From assembly GCF_000002995.4 (NCBI RefSeq), contig NW_025062476.1:12978501-13042500 (forward strand): a stretch of 64,000 nt of DNA, written 5' to 3'. Position 1 is the first letter of the stretch, and every line of letters starts with the position of its first letter. The stretch is from Brugia malayi. Its lineage: Eukaryota; Nematoda; Chromadorea; Rhabditida; Onchocercidae. Under the pieces are notes generated by a model. That model saw only the letters and a program-made list of their open reading frames with translations, did not search any database and was not told the DNA's origin. Shown here piece by piece: positions 14,778 through 28,365 of the stretch. A program made the translations under genes and the position numbers.

Positions 14778-14784
14778 ATTTCAG
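14778..14784 (+). promoter_or_regulatory. Candidate spliced-leader (outron) acceptor of the galectin gene
   Basis: ATGCATTTCAG ends at 14784. The first ATG after it is the proposed galectin start at 14847, 62 bases on, and no ATG lies between. This is the layout of a nematode outron followed by a short 5' UTR. It could instead be a cis acceptor for an upstream non-coding exon. Confidence 0.45.
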
Positions 14785-14846
14785 TTGAAGAAATAAATTT
14801 GTGATTGTTAAAACGAAATATTTTATTACTATTTGCATAAAAACAA

Positions 14847-16122
14847 ATGGGTGAAGAAGATGGTGAAAAGAAGTTTGTAATGCTTTTCATTTGTTTCTTT
14901 TACACTTCTTTTTTTTTTTTTAATGAAAATTTTAATTTTAAAATTAGAAAATTCATTTAGCTAATTTCTATTATGCTGCTTAATTAAATAAAAATAAAAT
15001 GAGACAGAAGTAAATAAATAAATGAAATTAAATAAAATGATGCGAATTAGAATTAAATGCAAAAAATTTGTTATCATAGACACTTTTATATGTTTCCTCA
15101 TTATATATTATTTAATTTAATTAGATGTAAATGAATAAATAAATATTATTTAATTAAAATTTATAATTAATAATTGTGCAAAAAGAAGGAAATCTTTAGA
15201 ATGATAAAATGAAAATTAAAATTTAGCACATTTTTCAGCTTATATTTATTGGCATAGTAATGCATATAATTCGACATTAATTTGTAATTTATACATATTA
15301 AAATTTGAAATCGATTAATTGTAATTAAAAATTTGAATAATTTTATATTATATATTAAAAGTTATTAAATATTATATTTATATATCAAATATTATTAATA
15401 TTATATATTAAAAATTCGAATTTATTCAATATTAATTTTTCCTTGAAAAAAAAATTAATTAATTTTTATTTTATATATTTTCCAATTAATTGTAATTAAA
15501 ATCGATTAATTACAATTAAAAATTTGAATTTGTTATTATTACAAATGGAAATTATACTAAGTAACGAAGAATTATTCTCTTTTTTTTTGAAATATATTGC
15601 TAAAAAGAAAAAACTTTATAAGTACATTCATAATAATTGCTTTATCTTTTTAATTTCGTAACTGTTTTAATTAATTTAAAATTTTTAATTTTCCTATATA
15701 TTCGAATTTAAACAAAAAATAGGAATAAAAATTTGGTATATAATAATAATTCCATTTTATTTATGTATAATTTATCTTTTATCTGGATAAAACGAAAATT
15801 TATAATATAAAAATTATTAATTAAACCTTTTATGATGTGAAATTTATTTGGAAAACTTAAATTTTTACAATGAAAATTTTCTATTCATTTTTAATTAATT
15901 AATTTGCTCATTTATTCACTTACTTACTTTCTTTTTATTAATTTATCAATTTATTCATTTATTTTTGTTTTGCTGTTTTATTTTCAGAAACTTCCATATC
16001 GAAGTAAATTAACAGAACGTATTGCACCTGGTCAAACATTAATTGTAAAAGGAAAAACATTGGATGATGCAAAAAAGTTTGTCATATATTAATAATAATA
16101 ATAAATAATAATAATAATAATA

Positions 16123-16171
<49 letters not shown>

Positions 16172-17014
16172 TAATAATGGTAATAACTGTAATAATGGTG
16201 GTAATAACAATAATAATATTAATATTAATAATAACAATAATAATAAATATTGATATTAATAATAATAATAGTTCAATTAAAGTTATAATTAAATTAGTTA
16301 TAACTTTTAAAAAAAAAAATCTAATGTAAATTATTTGTAAATATTTGTAAAAATATAAAAAATTATTTGAACAAAAATAAATTATTATAGATTTGATATT
16401 GGCTTACATCGTGATAGTCCAGATTATAGTGGCGGTGATATTCCATTAAATATTAGCATACGTTTTGATAAAGGAAAGGTTTGATATTTATAATTACTCT
16501 TGAAATATTAATTTTTATCAAAAAAAAAAAAAAAAATTATTAATAATAATTAAAATTTAAAAATTTTGCTAATTTTTTTTTATTGAATATTTTAAATAAT
16601 ATATAAAAAATTTTGCAACTATGTTTTATCTAAAAATAAAAAATGAAAGAAAAATGATGAAAATATTATTTTCATATATAACTTATAATAATTGCGACCT
16701 CTTTTTTTTTTTACTTTTCATTTATTTCAGTTAAATATTACAAATGTTCACAAAAATAATTAATTAAATAAGTAAGCATAATTAATGAATTCATTTTCAG
16801 ATAGCATTTAACACATTTTCAAATAATAAATGGGGAAAAAAGGAAAAGCAAAAGTTACCATTTAAAAAAGGAAATGCATTCGATCTACGAATTCGAGCAC
16901 ACGATCATAAATTTGTGATTTATTGCGATGGAGTAAGTTTTATAGTTTGAATTTTATGTGATACAATAAGATAACGTTAATGATAATGACTTTATGATTA
17001 ATTGCAGTAATAAC

Positions 17015-17102
<88 letters not shown>

Positions 17103-17249
17103 CTAATAACAATAATAATAGTAATAGTAATAATAATAATAATGGTAATAACTGTAGTAATGGTGGCAATAATAATAATAATAATAGTAATGGTAATGAT
17201 AATAATAGTAATACTAATAATAATATTAACAATAATAATAATAATAACA

Positions 17250-17299
<50 letters not shown>

Positions 17300-17730
17300 C
17301 TTATTATTTATTATCCAGAACGACAATGAATATAACAAACTTTATATATTCCCGAAAATGATTTGAAAAAAATTTTAACAGTAATAATAAAAAAAATTTT
17401 TTTAAAGAAAAATTTTTTTCCCTTAAAAAAAAAATTCACCTTTATCGTTTTTTTAAAGAAAATTTTTTCTTAAAAAAAAAAAAAAAACTTCCTTTTTTTC
17501 ATGAAAAAAAGTGCAAAAGAAGGAAATAGCTAAAAAAAAAAAGATTATTATTTATCATTATAAAGATATTATCTTGTTAAATAATACTATTAGCTAAAGA
17601 ATTTGAGCTAATTTAAGGAAGTATAATTTCTTATAGACTAGAAAGGAAGCAAAAATGTTAGTGCTAAGCTATTGAATTATTTAAATTTGAAAGCCTAGTA
17701 CGTAACAATTATGCTATTTGATCAGTAGAT

Positions 17731-17779
<49 letters not shown>

Positions 17780-19487
17780 AAGGGAGAGAGAAAGGTAAAG
17801 AAAAGGTTATATTATTAAATAATTATTAAAATATTACAATGATTAGTAAAAACAAAAGACACATAATTATTCATATTCAAATGTCAATGAAAAAAAAAAG
17901 AATAAAAATGATAATAAAATAAAATAAAATTTATAAAATACAAAAAAAAAAAAAAAAGATTAAAAGTTGTTAACTAAAATAAATATTAAATATATTTAAT
18001 ATTTTCTCATTTTTAACATTATACTTCTTTTTTACAATGTAATATTTTTTTTTCTTTATAATATTTCATTTTTTCATTGATTTTTTTTTTTTGCAATATT
18101 CAAATTTTTTTTTTTAATTATTTCTTTTTTTGTTTAATCAAATGAAAATTAATTTTTATAAAATATTTAGAAAGAAGTAAAAATGTTTGATTATCGTGTA
18201 CCATTACAATGGATTACATATGTATCAATTGATGGTGATGCTATTATTGATCAGGTACAATGGGGTGGCAAATATTATGTTAGTTTTAAAATTCACTTAT
18301 TTTTTTTTTGAAATTTAATTAAATATTAAAAATGCATGTTTGATTTAATTAATTGTTTGATTAAAAAATTTATTAATAATATTAAAAAAAAAAAATTATG
18401 AATTATGCGAAAATAGTTTTGTTTATTTGTAAACATTTTTTTTTTTTTTTTGTATTAATTAATCTATTCATTAAAATTAATTTTTTAATGTAATAATTAT
18501 TTAAATAAATGAAGTATAATATTTAAGAATGTAATTAATTTAATTTTGCTCTAATTTTTTTCTCATTTGGAAATTTTTTATTATTTTAGCCTGTTCCATA
18601 TGAATCAGGTATAGTAAATGGTGGCTTATCACCTGGTAAATCATTATATATTACCGGAATACCGGATAAACGTAGCAAACGATTTAATATCAATTTATTG
18701 AAACAAAACGGTGATATTATTCTACATTTCAATCCACGATTTGATGAAAAAGTTTGAAAATGAATTTACTTTTTCTCTCTTTCCTTTTTTCCTTATTCGT
18801 TTTTCGTTTTTTTTTTTTTTTTTTAATTTTAAATAATTTTTTACCAAAAATATTTTAGAATTTTAGGAAAAAGAAACGAATACTAATATGCATTTTAATG
18901 AAATTTAAATGATAATTTTATAATTTTGTATTTAAAAAAAAAAATAATTGAAATTTTCAATTTTTTTCTGCTATAAATAGAAAAAAAGGGGAATGAATTC
19001 GAATTATTAGTTAAAAAGACAAAAAAAAAAAAAAAAAGAAAATTAGAATAGCTATAGGTATTAATTAATTAATTAATTATTAGTAAAGTTGAACAATTAC
19101 TAATTAAATTTTAATTATTACTATTGTTTTTTTTTTTTTTATTTGAAAATGTGAAAAAAAAAAAGAAATGAAATAAAAATTTAGGTAGTTGTACGTAATG
19201 CATTAATTGGCGGTGTTTGGGGTAAAGAGGAACGTGAAGGTAAAATTCCATTTGAAAAGGATAAAATGTTTGATTTACAATTTCACAATGAAGAATACGC
19301 AATACAAGTAATTTTATTTTTTTTAATAATATTATTTTAAAAATTAAAAAAAAAAAAATAAATAATTTTAATTTTAATAATATTATAAAAAAAATATATG
19401 AATTGCATAATTGTATAATTTAATCATTAATGAGATTTATGATTAATAAATAATTCCCTGAAGTATTTGAAAGAGAAAGGGAAAGAG

Positions 19488-19530
<43 letters not shown>

Positions 19531-19874
19531 AAGGTATTGAAAGAATGATTGTTTGAATAAATGGATTATTTTTTTAAATTTCATCAATATTATCTCTAAA
19601 AATTTTATTGCTAATATTTGATTAAAAAATAAAATTTAATATTGAATTTTTGTCTTTTTTTAAAATGATTTTTCTTCTTTTTGTCCACTTTTTTTGATCA
19701 TATTTCTCTTTTTTTTAAAAAAAAATCTTTTTTTTTATTTTTTGATCTAATAATAAATAGATATTGGTAAATGGTGAACGATTTGTGACATTTGCGCATC
19801 GATCACAGGCAAATGATATAGTTGGTGTTCAGATACAAGGTGATGTGGAAATCAATGGAATTCAAATACAATAA
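14847..19874 (+). CDS. Tandem-repeat (two-CRD) galectin, LEC-1/Ov87 type
   Basis: Predicted beta-galactoside-binding lectin, 281 aa, close to the 279 aa of C. elegans LEC-1. Exons: 14847-14876, 15988-16076, 16391-16478, 16801-16932, 18171-18278, 18590-18751, 19185-19307, 19761-19874; all phases close. The first exon (MGEEDGEKKF, donor GTAATG) is the least certain; in-frame TAA at 14838 and an acceptor at 14784 support it. Domain 1 spans about residues 11-145, domain 2 about 150-281. Domain 2 keeps the full sugar-binding signature: H195-F-N197-P-R199, N208, W215-G-K-E218-E-R220. Domain 1 is degenerate: the HxNxR positions read N60, S62, R64, and WGxExR reads W80-G-K-K83-E-K85. There is no signal peptide, as usual for galectins, which leave the cell unconventionally. 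Introns 2 and 4 carry large AAT arrays and intron 7 an AG array. Family call is firm; the exact lec paralogue is not. Confidence 0.9.
16086..16262. repeat. AAT microsatellite in galectin intron 2
   Basis: Interrupted AAT/AAC/GGT units start within about 10 bases of the splice donor at 16077 and fill roughly half of this 314-bp intron. Confidence 0.9.
16994..17298. repeat. Large AAT-type array in galectin intron 4
   Basis: About 300 bp of AAT with scattered AAC, AGT, GGT and GCT variants, starting about 60 bases after the donor at 16933. It opens long poly-Asn, poly-Ile and poly-Leu frames in several frames; these are artefacts of the repeat. Confidence 0.9.
17732..17800. repeat. AG-rich microsatellite in galectin intron 4
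   Basis: A pure AG run is followed by GGGAGAGA variants and an AAAGG tail. It is a purine-only tract on the + strand. Confidence 0.85.
19485..19526. repeat. AG microsatellite in galectin intron 7
   Basis: An AG dinucleotide run between exons 19185-19307 and 19761-19874, preceded by AAAGGGAAAGAGGG. Confidence 0.85.
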
Positions 19875-22047
19875 TTGAATTAAATATTGATAATTTGAAT
19901 AATTTTAAAGCTAAAAATTTATATCAGATATCAGTTACCTGTTCATATCTTTTTTTTTTTTTAATACTGTATCATTTATAAATGATCTTCAATTTACTTA
20001 ATTTTTTTTTCTCATCTTTAATTATTAATTTTCGATTTTATTTCAAATATGATTATTCTCTTTTTTTTTTTGCAAGAAAAAATAATAATTGTGAATGAAA
20101 TTTCATTGTTAATTATAAATATATGATTGGTGTAAAATTTATGAAATTTACTGATTATGAAGTAAAATATTAATTATTAAAAAGGAATGGATGCTACCAA
20201 GAAAAGTTCAAATGTCAATTATTAGAATGGTAAAAATTGACAGTTGTAAATTTAAAACAGTACAAAAATTAATTTATTTAGTTTGTTTAAAAAAAAAAAA
20301 AAAGAGGGGAAAGAGAGAAAAAAATTGTCATTGCATAACTGTTACAATTTAATTAGCATATTTCAAAAAATTTCAGCATTTCGCTGCGCAAATAATTCCT
20401 TTTTTACATTTAATAAAAAGTAAAAAATATATAAAAAATTATGTATAAGTGAGGCGTTATTTCATGACTATTATTTAATAACACAATTTACTGAAACATA
20501 TTTAAGTAATTTTTTTTTTCTCCAAAAAAAATTAAAAGAAAAAATAAACCAAATAATCATTTTATGGGGAAAAAAAAAAAAAAGAAAAATTTTGAAATAT
20601 TTCTTCTTTTTGGATAAAAATACTATAAAAATTATTTTTTTACTCTCTTTTTTTTTCAAAAAAAAAGCATAATTTCATAAAATGCATACAACATTTATTT
20701 ATTTCCTTTTTTTTGTTATCAAACATTTTATACAACATTTATGCATATTAATTAGTAATAAATGAGCAAAATGCAAAAAGAAAAAAGCATATAATAGATG
20801 GATAATTCAAGAAAAAATAAAAAATTCATTAAGCGATACTGATAGATAGCAGCGAGATCATTGTTTTATTATCAGACATCAGTTATCAATTAATGATAAA
20901 AAGAAAGAGGAAAAGAAAAGAAAACAATAATAACCCATAATTAGCATAATATTTTGTGCAATAAAATAAAGGCTTTCATTTAATTTTTTTTTTTTTTTTA
21001 ATATAAAATATTTAATGTATGATTTTTTTATTTAAAAAAAAAAATCGGAAAAATATATTTTAATAAATTTATTAAAATTAATTTACAAGAGTGAATTTAG
21101 ATAAAACAAAAGTAACATCGTTTTTTTTCTTGTTTTCCTATTATTTTTTTTTCGTATTTCATGAAAAAAAAATTGTAAATTAAAAAAAAAAAATTATATA
21201 ATTAACAAAAAAAAAAAGGAAAAACAAAAAAAATGATTGCTTTCAATCATTTTCAATTATTTCATTTCCATTTAAAATATCTAAGACAAACAATAAATAC
21301 AATAACTGATAATTTAGTAAATAATCTTTTCTTTTCATGAAATATGATAAAGTTTTAGTAATATTTTTGAAAATTAGTTTTTAAAAAAAAATTTTTTTGA
21401 TTCAAAAATATTTTTTGCTATTTATACTATTTATTATTATTTTTTTTACTATTTGCTTTTTAACATGAAATAATAAAAAGATAATATGGAAAGTTATAAC
21501 ATAAAATTTCATTTTCCACTATATCATCGATTCCAATTTTGTAAACACTTTGAAGCATTCATTATAATCTGAAATAGAATTATGATTTTAAAAAAAAGTT
21601 ATAATAAATAATTAATTGTTAATTGATAGCACAAATTTGAATCAAATTGACTAATGAATATTGGAAGTGGGGCCAAAAATTAAAATAAATTTGAAATTTT
21701 CGAAAAAAAAAACACGGAAAAGATAAAAATGATGCCAAGGTATTATTAGCTGATAATTATTAATATTGGTTGTGTTGTAGAAATTTTTTTTATATTTTTT
21801 CAAAAATTTCATATTTTAAAGCAAAACTATTGGATCCAAATAATTTTGTTTACGCTACAACAAGCTAAACACTTATCAGCATTTTTTATATCTAAAAATT
21901 TTCTCTGTATTTGAAATATAATATATAAACAATGCAAAATGAATTAATGAAATAATTCAAGTAAAATTAAGAATTAAAAAAATGAAAAATTTTTATTGTT
22001 AAATTTTAGTAATGCTAACTAACCATTAATAATTTTTTTTCTTGACA
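19875..22047. other. Convergent intergenic region, galectin / calmodulin-like
   Basis: 2.2 kb between two convergent stop codons. It holds A and T runs and no supported exon. The nearest AATAAA on + lies far downstream of the galectin stop (about 20412), so the galectin 3' end is uncertain. Confidence 0.6.
21992..21997 (-). terminator. Candidate poly(A) signal AATAAA of the calmodulin-like gene
   Basis: TTTATT on the + strand reads AATAAA on -, about 51 bases past the TAG at 22048, a normal position for cleavage shortly downstream. Confidence 0.5.
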
Positions 22048-23881
22048 CTATGCGCTTGTCATCATTCGTACAAATTCTTCATAATTGATCTATAAATTAT
22101 ATGAAAACATTTATCATTAATTATTGATAAAATTTTAAAAACAACAACAAAAAAAGAACTTTAAAAATGGAATTAACCTATTGAAAGCTAATGTTAAAAC
22201 TAAAAAAATAACTATTTGAGAATAATCAAATTAAAAATGGCCAAACAAATTCACTGCAATAGTTTTATTTAGTACACACACAAAAAAAAAAAAAAAAAAA
22301 AAAAAAAAACATGAATATAAAATTTGTAAATGAATTTAATTCATTTCATACATTATCATTATATTTCTTTTGAAAATTTTGGAATTACATTTTTTTTTTT
22401 TTTGGAATAAAATTTAGATCTATTTCATTTTTTTAAAGTAAATCTTACCTGTCCATCACCATCAATATCAACTTCAGCAATCATTTCATCTACTTCTTCA
22501 TCACTAAATTGTTCACCCATATGAGTCATAAAGTATCGAAATTCTTCAGCCGTAATATATCCATTACCATCACGATCGAATACTCGAAATGCTTCACGTA
22601 TCATTTCACTATCATTATCCTATCAATAATCAATTTAGTTATGAAATGATAAGATTCAACAAGAACAGATGACATACCATCAAACATTAAAATTTTCATC
22701 TAATTAATCTTAATCTTATGAAAAAAAATTGTATTCATCTAATGAATCATTTTGTTATAGGAGAATAAGATTGATTCACCTAAAAAAAAAAAAAAAAAAA
22801 AAAGGAGATTTAGAAAAGAAAAAAAATTGCTTTTGCTTTTGAAACTACTCTTGAAAGGATGATTAACAAAGAAAAAAGTGAAATGACATTCTGATAGAAC
22901 AATTTAGATAATATCAATTTAAAACAAAATATTTCAATTAATGAAAAATATGAAATTAGATTCACAAAGTTTTGCGTAATCATAAAAAAATGGGGAAATT
23001 CAAAAAATATTTGAAAAAAATGACAATAATGATTAATTTCAACATAATAATAACTAATTGAAACATATAAAGAGAAGAAGAAAAGAAATAAATATAACAA
23101 ATTAAATGAGAAAAGAAATGAATGTTTTATTGAAGAATTATAAATCTGAATTAGATAACTATGATAGTATGGTTTAATCACGTTGAGAATTCAATCAATT
23201 CAACGTATAAATCCATAATTTATTCACAGCGATTTTCCTTAATGCCTACAGTTAAACTATAATACTATCAATGTTTAACTTTATTTACAAATATTTCACT
23301 TCAATATTGATAAATATTTCAAACCGTGAAATATGTAACAATGATAGTACGGTTTGTTCACGATGATAAACCAATCGATTTAAACCATCAATTCATCTAA
23401 TAGTTTTTTTCTTCTTTTTCAATTTATGTTTATTTTGGTTTCGTTCTCTTTTTTTTTTTCTTTTTTCATTTTTAAAATATTTAATTTCTTCTAGTATAAA
23501 TTAAATTACCTTATTCATTCGTTTCATCATTTGACAAAATTCAGGAAATTCAATGCTACCGCTACCATCAAAATCCACCTCATTGATCATATCCAGTAAT
23601 TCTTGCTCAGTTGGATTTTGACCTAATGTTCTCATTGCTACACCTAATTCTTTTGAAGATATTGAACCATTACCATCCTGAAATTTAATTTTTTTTTCAA
23701 ATCATTTTTATTTAAATTAATAAAATTTCGAATAAATTAAAATAACTTCTAAAATAATTATTACTTTTACTTCTTTGATTTCGATTATAAAATAAAATAA
23801 AAATTATTCAAATTATTTAATTCTATTCAATATATATTTTCTAAATTTCTTTTTTCACTCTCTTTTTTTTTTGTTTTGTTT

Positions 23882-23923
<42 letters not shown>

Positions 23924-24766
23924 TTATTCATTAAAATAAAATACAATGAAATAAATGGGATGATATATGTATCAAAAAAGGAAAAAAAATTCTTGAAAAA
24001 GGAAGAGAAAGAGAGAGGGAGGGAAAGAGAAAAAGAGAAAATGAAGCAATCTTAAATGTACCATTTCAATTAAATTTTTACTAAACTTCATTTCATCTTT
24101 TTTTTCCATTTATGCCATTGAGCAAAATTAAATTTCATTTAATCCCCCCCCTCTCTTTTTCCTTGCCTCCCCTCACTTCCGTCTTATCATTAATCGTATA
24201 TTTTCTTCTCAATTAATGTTAAATTTCGAATCTTTAAAGAAATTTTTCCAAATTTTCAATTTTTACATTTTGCCATTATGAGCAAAAAATGTAAAAGTTA
24301 ATTGTTTAAAAAATTCTATCACTTTTTTTTCGATCAAAATAAAATAATATAATAATTCATATAAAAATGATATAATAAAAGTGCATAAATCATCATTAAT
24401 TTTACTTAATTTTACTTTAAATGACTAATATTCATGCCTAATTTGATTAATTAAATTGAATATTAATCTACTTAGATTGTTTAATTGAATAATCTATAAC
24501 ATATAAAAAAATAAATTTTACAAATTTTACTTTTTTTTTGTCTTTTTAAAATTAATTTCAAATATAATATATCAATATTAAAAATAAAAAATAGTGAAAT
24601 ATATATTTAGTGACAATAACAATATTTTTTTATCATTTACCTTATCAAATAACCTGAATGCTTCACGATATTCAATAGCTTCCTCTTCACTGACACCTTC
24701 CAATTGCTCATTATTTGTTTGTTGTTTCCATCTGCTAAATAGTGACATTTTTCGATTGTTTGACAT
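22048..24766 (-). CDS. cal-1: Calmodulin-like four-EF-hand protein (CAL-1 type)
   Basis: Predicted 168-aa calcium sensor, about 19 residues longer than calmodulin because of a basic N-terminal extension ([16 protein letters not shown]). Exons on the - strand: 24766-24641, 23677-23510, 22619-22449, 22089-22048; phases are all 0. Four canonical EF-hand loops are intact: D41-E52, D77-E88, D113-E124 and D149-E160, each with Asp at position 1, Gly at 6 and Glu at 12. Phrases such as [15 protein letters not shown] and [10 protein letters not shown] match, from memory, C. elegans CAL-1 more closely than canonical calmodulin. It should bind calcium and regulate target enzymes; targets are unknown. 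The last exon codes only 13 residues ([13 protein letters not shown]). A GGAGG-like stretch precedes the ATG but has no meaning in a eukaryote. Two Met codons (1 and 7) could start; the first is taken. Family certain, paralogue likely. Confidence 0.92.
23875..23922. repeat. Long poly-T run in intron 1 of the calmodulin-like gene
   Basis: Almost pure T for about 45 bases after TTTGTTTTGTTTG; one of the longest homopolymers in the window and a likely assembly or length-polymorphism site. Confidence 0.8.
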
Positions 24767-25356
24767 TTTGCGCCTCCTTTTTCGTTATATCACTTATTTG
24801 AGTAGTAAAATTTTCTTTTTTATATTGCAAATTCAGTCAATAATTAGTAATAATATTTTGCCAATAATTGAATTTTATTTGCTTCTGTCGAATAATTCAA
24901 CATTAGCTATTTTAATGCCCAAATAATATCTGAAATTAAAAGAAGAAAAGAGAATATTAAATATTTTAATGTCAAGTCAAATAATATTTGTTATCAAAAC
25001 AAAAAAGCAAAAAACAAAACAAAAACAAAAACAAAAACAAAAAAAAAAGGAAAGAAGATTGAATATTTCTTAATTAAAATATTGTAATCAGTTGGAGGGT
25101 GGTATTATTTCATTATTTGTTTATTTATTAGCTATGTTAAAGGCTTCATAATTTACCTAATGTCAAATAATATTTGGGAAAATAAGAAAAAGAAAAAAAA
25201 ATTGGGCATTTCTTAATTAAATATATATATATTTATTTGCATGTATGATTTAATTATTTTTTCGTTTTCCTCTTTCTTTAATTAGCAAATGCAAATAATT
25301 TTAGACATTTTTGCAAATGGAATTAGGTGGATTTAAGGGATATACCTAAAATAGCT

Positions 25357-25418
25357 CACTAATTAATTAACTAATTGATTAACTGCTTAACACTAATTAA
25401 TTAACTAATTGATTAACT
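25357..25418. repeat. 28-bp perfect direct repeat rich in TAATTA
   Basis: The segment 25357-25384 (CACTAATTAATTAACTAATT then GATTAACT) recurs exactly at 25391-25418. Each copy carries several ATTA cores. Confidence 0.9.
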
Positions 25419-28333
25419 TAATTAATCTACAAATATTCGTCATGGAAGAGAGATAAAAAAATACTTATAAACAATAACAATTGTAGGATAAAGTTTTACG
25501 ATAAAATATTAAGTGATTTTTGAACATTTTTTATGAATTAATTTTAAGGTTAAAATTTTTTACATATATAATTAATAAAAAATTGACAGATTGGTTATAA
25601 ATACTTGTAATAATTAAAAATAATTAAAATACATGTAATAATTAAAAATAAAAGTTTAATTAATAGGAATGTACTAAAGTATCGAATCATTTGATTTTTT
25701 TGTTAAAAAATTATGAAAATATAAATATAGGAAAAAACAACGAAACAAGCATTATCTTTTTGCATTAGCATAAAAACAAAATTGAAATCATATATGAAAA
25801 AAAAAAGAAAAGTTAAAATGAATAAATCTTTCCAAGTGGTAATTAAATTTCCAATTTTGGGCTGTAACTAAGAGAAGATAAATTATTTGATAAAAATTTA
25901 ATTAGACTAAACAGGGACGAAATGTTTGGATAATATTTTAGCTAATCGGTGGAAAATTTTTATCAGAGAAATTTTTGTCATTTTTCTTTATTAATGAATA
26001 TTTTCCTGTTATCAATTAGTATCAATTTATCAATGCAAATTTTATTGGAAGCATTTTTTTTTTTTTCGCGATTAAAAAGAAGCGGATTATATATCATTTA
26101 CGAATATATATTCATTATATTAAAATTTAGAATACTTGTTCAATGATTTGATTATCTGAAAAATTAATTCATTTATTTAATTATTATTATTATTGGAATT
26201 ATTAATGCTATTTTTATTCTATTAATTATTATTAAATTATTAAAAATTGATCAATTCATTCTACCATATAATGCCTTACTAATAGCAAATTTTATAGAAA
26301 AAAAAAAAAAAAGTTTTCAATTTAAATATAAAAACTGTTATAAAATTTACAATGAATTAATGCAATAAATTAATTACAACGAATATAATTTAAGAAGAAA
26401 AAGAAAAAAGAAAAAAAAAATGATAGAAGGTTTGCTTTAAGTAAAAGTTATTAGATAATATTAAAATTCCTTCAAGAATTTATTGACAGAAATTTTTGTA
26501 TTATTTTTAAAATTTTATTTTTTACCTATTGCAAAGAAATATGAGAATTTATAACTGAAAATGCGAATTGATATTAATATTGCAAAAAGATAATTTAGCA
26601 TACTAAAACGATTACTAAGTGTAATTTAATCATACAAAAATTTCTTTATTATAAAATTGAGAAAAAAAAAAAAAAAAACAAATAAAGAAAAAGTTTTGGC
26701 TCTTAATAAATCAATAAAAAAAAAAAGAAAATTTTAAAAAGATTTGACGAATAATTAATATTTAATATATTTTTGCTTTTTTTTTTTTTAAAGCATTTAG
26801 GAAGATTATTTACATTTTGGTAATAGCAAACAAATCAATTTCCTTTAATTTCTAATTATTGAGAAAGAGAGAGAGAGAGAGAAAGAAGGGAAAGGGAAAA
26901 GAAAAAAAAAAGAAAAGTAATCTTTTTAGCAAATAGCAAAAATCTTTGCTAAATTCTCGGGAGATTTTGCAAATGAGATGGTACTTTTAAAATTAAATTA
27001 ATGATGAGTGAAGTGTTACGGAAGATCTAATTTGAAATGGAATTTACTCCTTACTTACTTCTTTTCCTATTTCAATTGATGATGATGATAATAGTGATAA
27101 TGATAATGATAGTGATAATGATAATTAATGATGATAGTAATGATTATGAGAGGAAAAAAATGAAGTGAGAAAGAGATAGATGGAAATATATGAATGATTT
27201 ATTTTAAAATTTATTTTTATTTTTTCTTCTCGAAGCAATAATTAATATATAATTAAGAATTGAGAATTTAGTATTAATAATTAAGAATTAATATAGTATT
27301 AACGTGATTAAAATTTTCTATGTTTAATTATAATAAATGAATTTAGTAAAAATAGTTTCCCAGTTTTTAAATTTTCTATATTTATTACAAATTATTTGTT
27401 AAATATCACTGTTAATAGTAATGACTAAAAACTTAACTGATAAAAATTTTTCAAATTTAATTTGTGAAAATGATAAGGAAAAAGAGGATTTAGACAATAT
27501 TGATAATATAAATTTGATAAAAAAATTTTTATGTTTATAAATTATATATGAAATTATATTTATAATATTTTTTTTTAAAAAAAAAGGATGATTCATTCAT
27601 TTAACTAATTTCGAAAATCAAAATTTAAAAAAAAAAAAAGAAAATTCGAAATAAAATTTTTTGCCACTGAAATATTGAAATAAAATTATTGAAATAAAAT
27701 TTTTGATATTAAATAAAATATCTTTACAATTTAATTAATTTTATATTCCAATAAAACTAATCGTTTTTTTTTTTTTTTCTTTTAAATTTATAATCATATC
27801 AAAATTTAAAAATTTCTCACATATTTGCTCTAAAATTGGAAAAAAAAATATTTTTATGAGTTGATATTTTCTTAAAATAAACAAAAAATGATAGTGAGAG
27901 GGAGGGAGAAAGAAATGGAAGGAGGGGAAAAGAGAGAGAGAGAGAGAGGGCAAAAAAAAAAGAAAGAAAGAAAAAATATCTTTTTAAATTATTTGCTTTT
28001 CTTTTCTTTCCTTTCCTTTCTTTTTTTTTTTGAAAAGAATTTTTTTTTTATAAATTTTTTTTTTCTCCCTCCCTTTCTCTCTCCCTCTCTCTCTTAATTT
28101 TTCTTAAATTTGAACAAAAAATATTGTTGCTTTTGCTAAAATTCCATCAATGACGTCAATCATGTTTGATTAGAATCAATTAGATACGAAGTGACAATGA
28201 CATTTCATTTCATTTTTCAATCTTTTTAATAAACATGTCAAATGTTACTGATGTTTACAAGTGATTGAAGAACAAAATGATAAAACAATTGCAAATTAAT
28301 TGAAAAGGTGATAAATCTGAAGAAAACAATAAA

Positions 28334-28365
<32 letters not shown>

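Larger units (their letters stand above)
3074..14784. other. Non-coding stretch between the 5' partial gene and the galectin gene
   Basis: I find no exon with both splice signals and coding-like composition in this 11.7 kb. It contains poly-T and poly-A runs, trinucleotide arrays (4144-4178, 6061-6390, 12672-12750), a 39-bp tandem repeat (13972-14090) and an imperfect direct duplication (13060-13310). The open frame at 6621-6935 has lysine and phenylalanine runs from A and T tracts and is not convincing. Confidence 0.5.

Noticed and set aside
16940..17366. Poly-Ile, poly-Leu and poly-Asn open frames
   Set aside because: They are the AAT array inside galectin intron 4, open in multiple frames and bounded by real exons on either side.
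22810..23181. 123-codon - strand open frame between calmodulin-like exons
   Set aside because: Lies inside intron 2 of that gene and reads as hydrophobic A/T-driven sequence.
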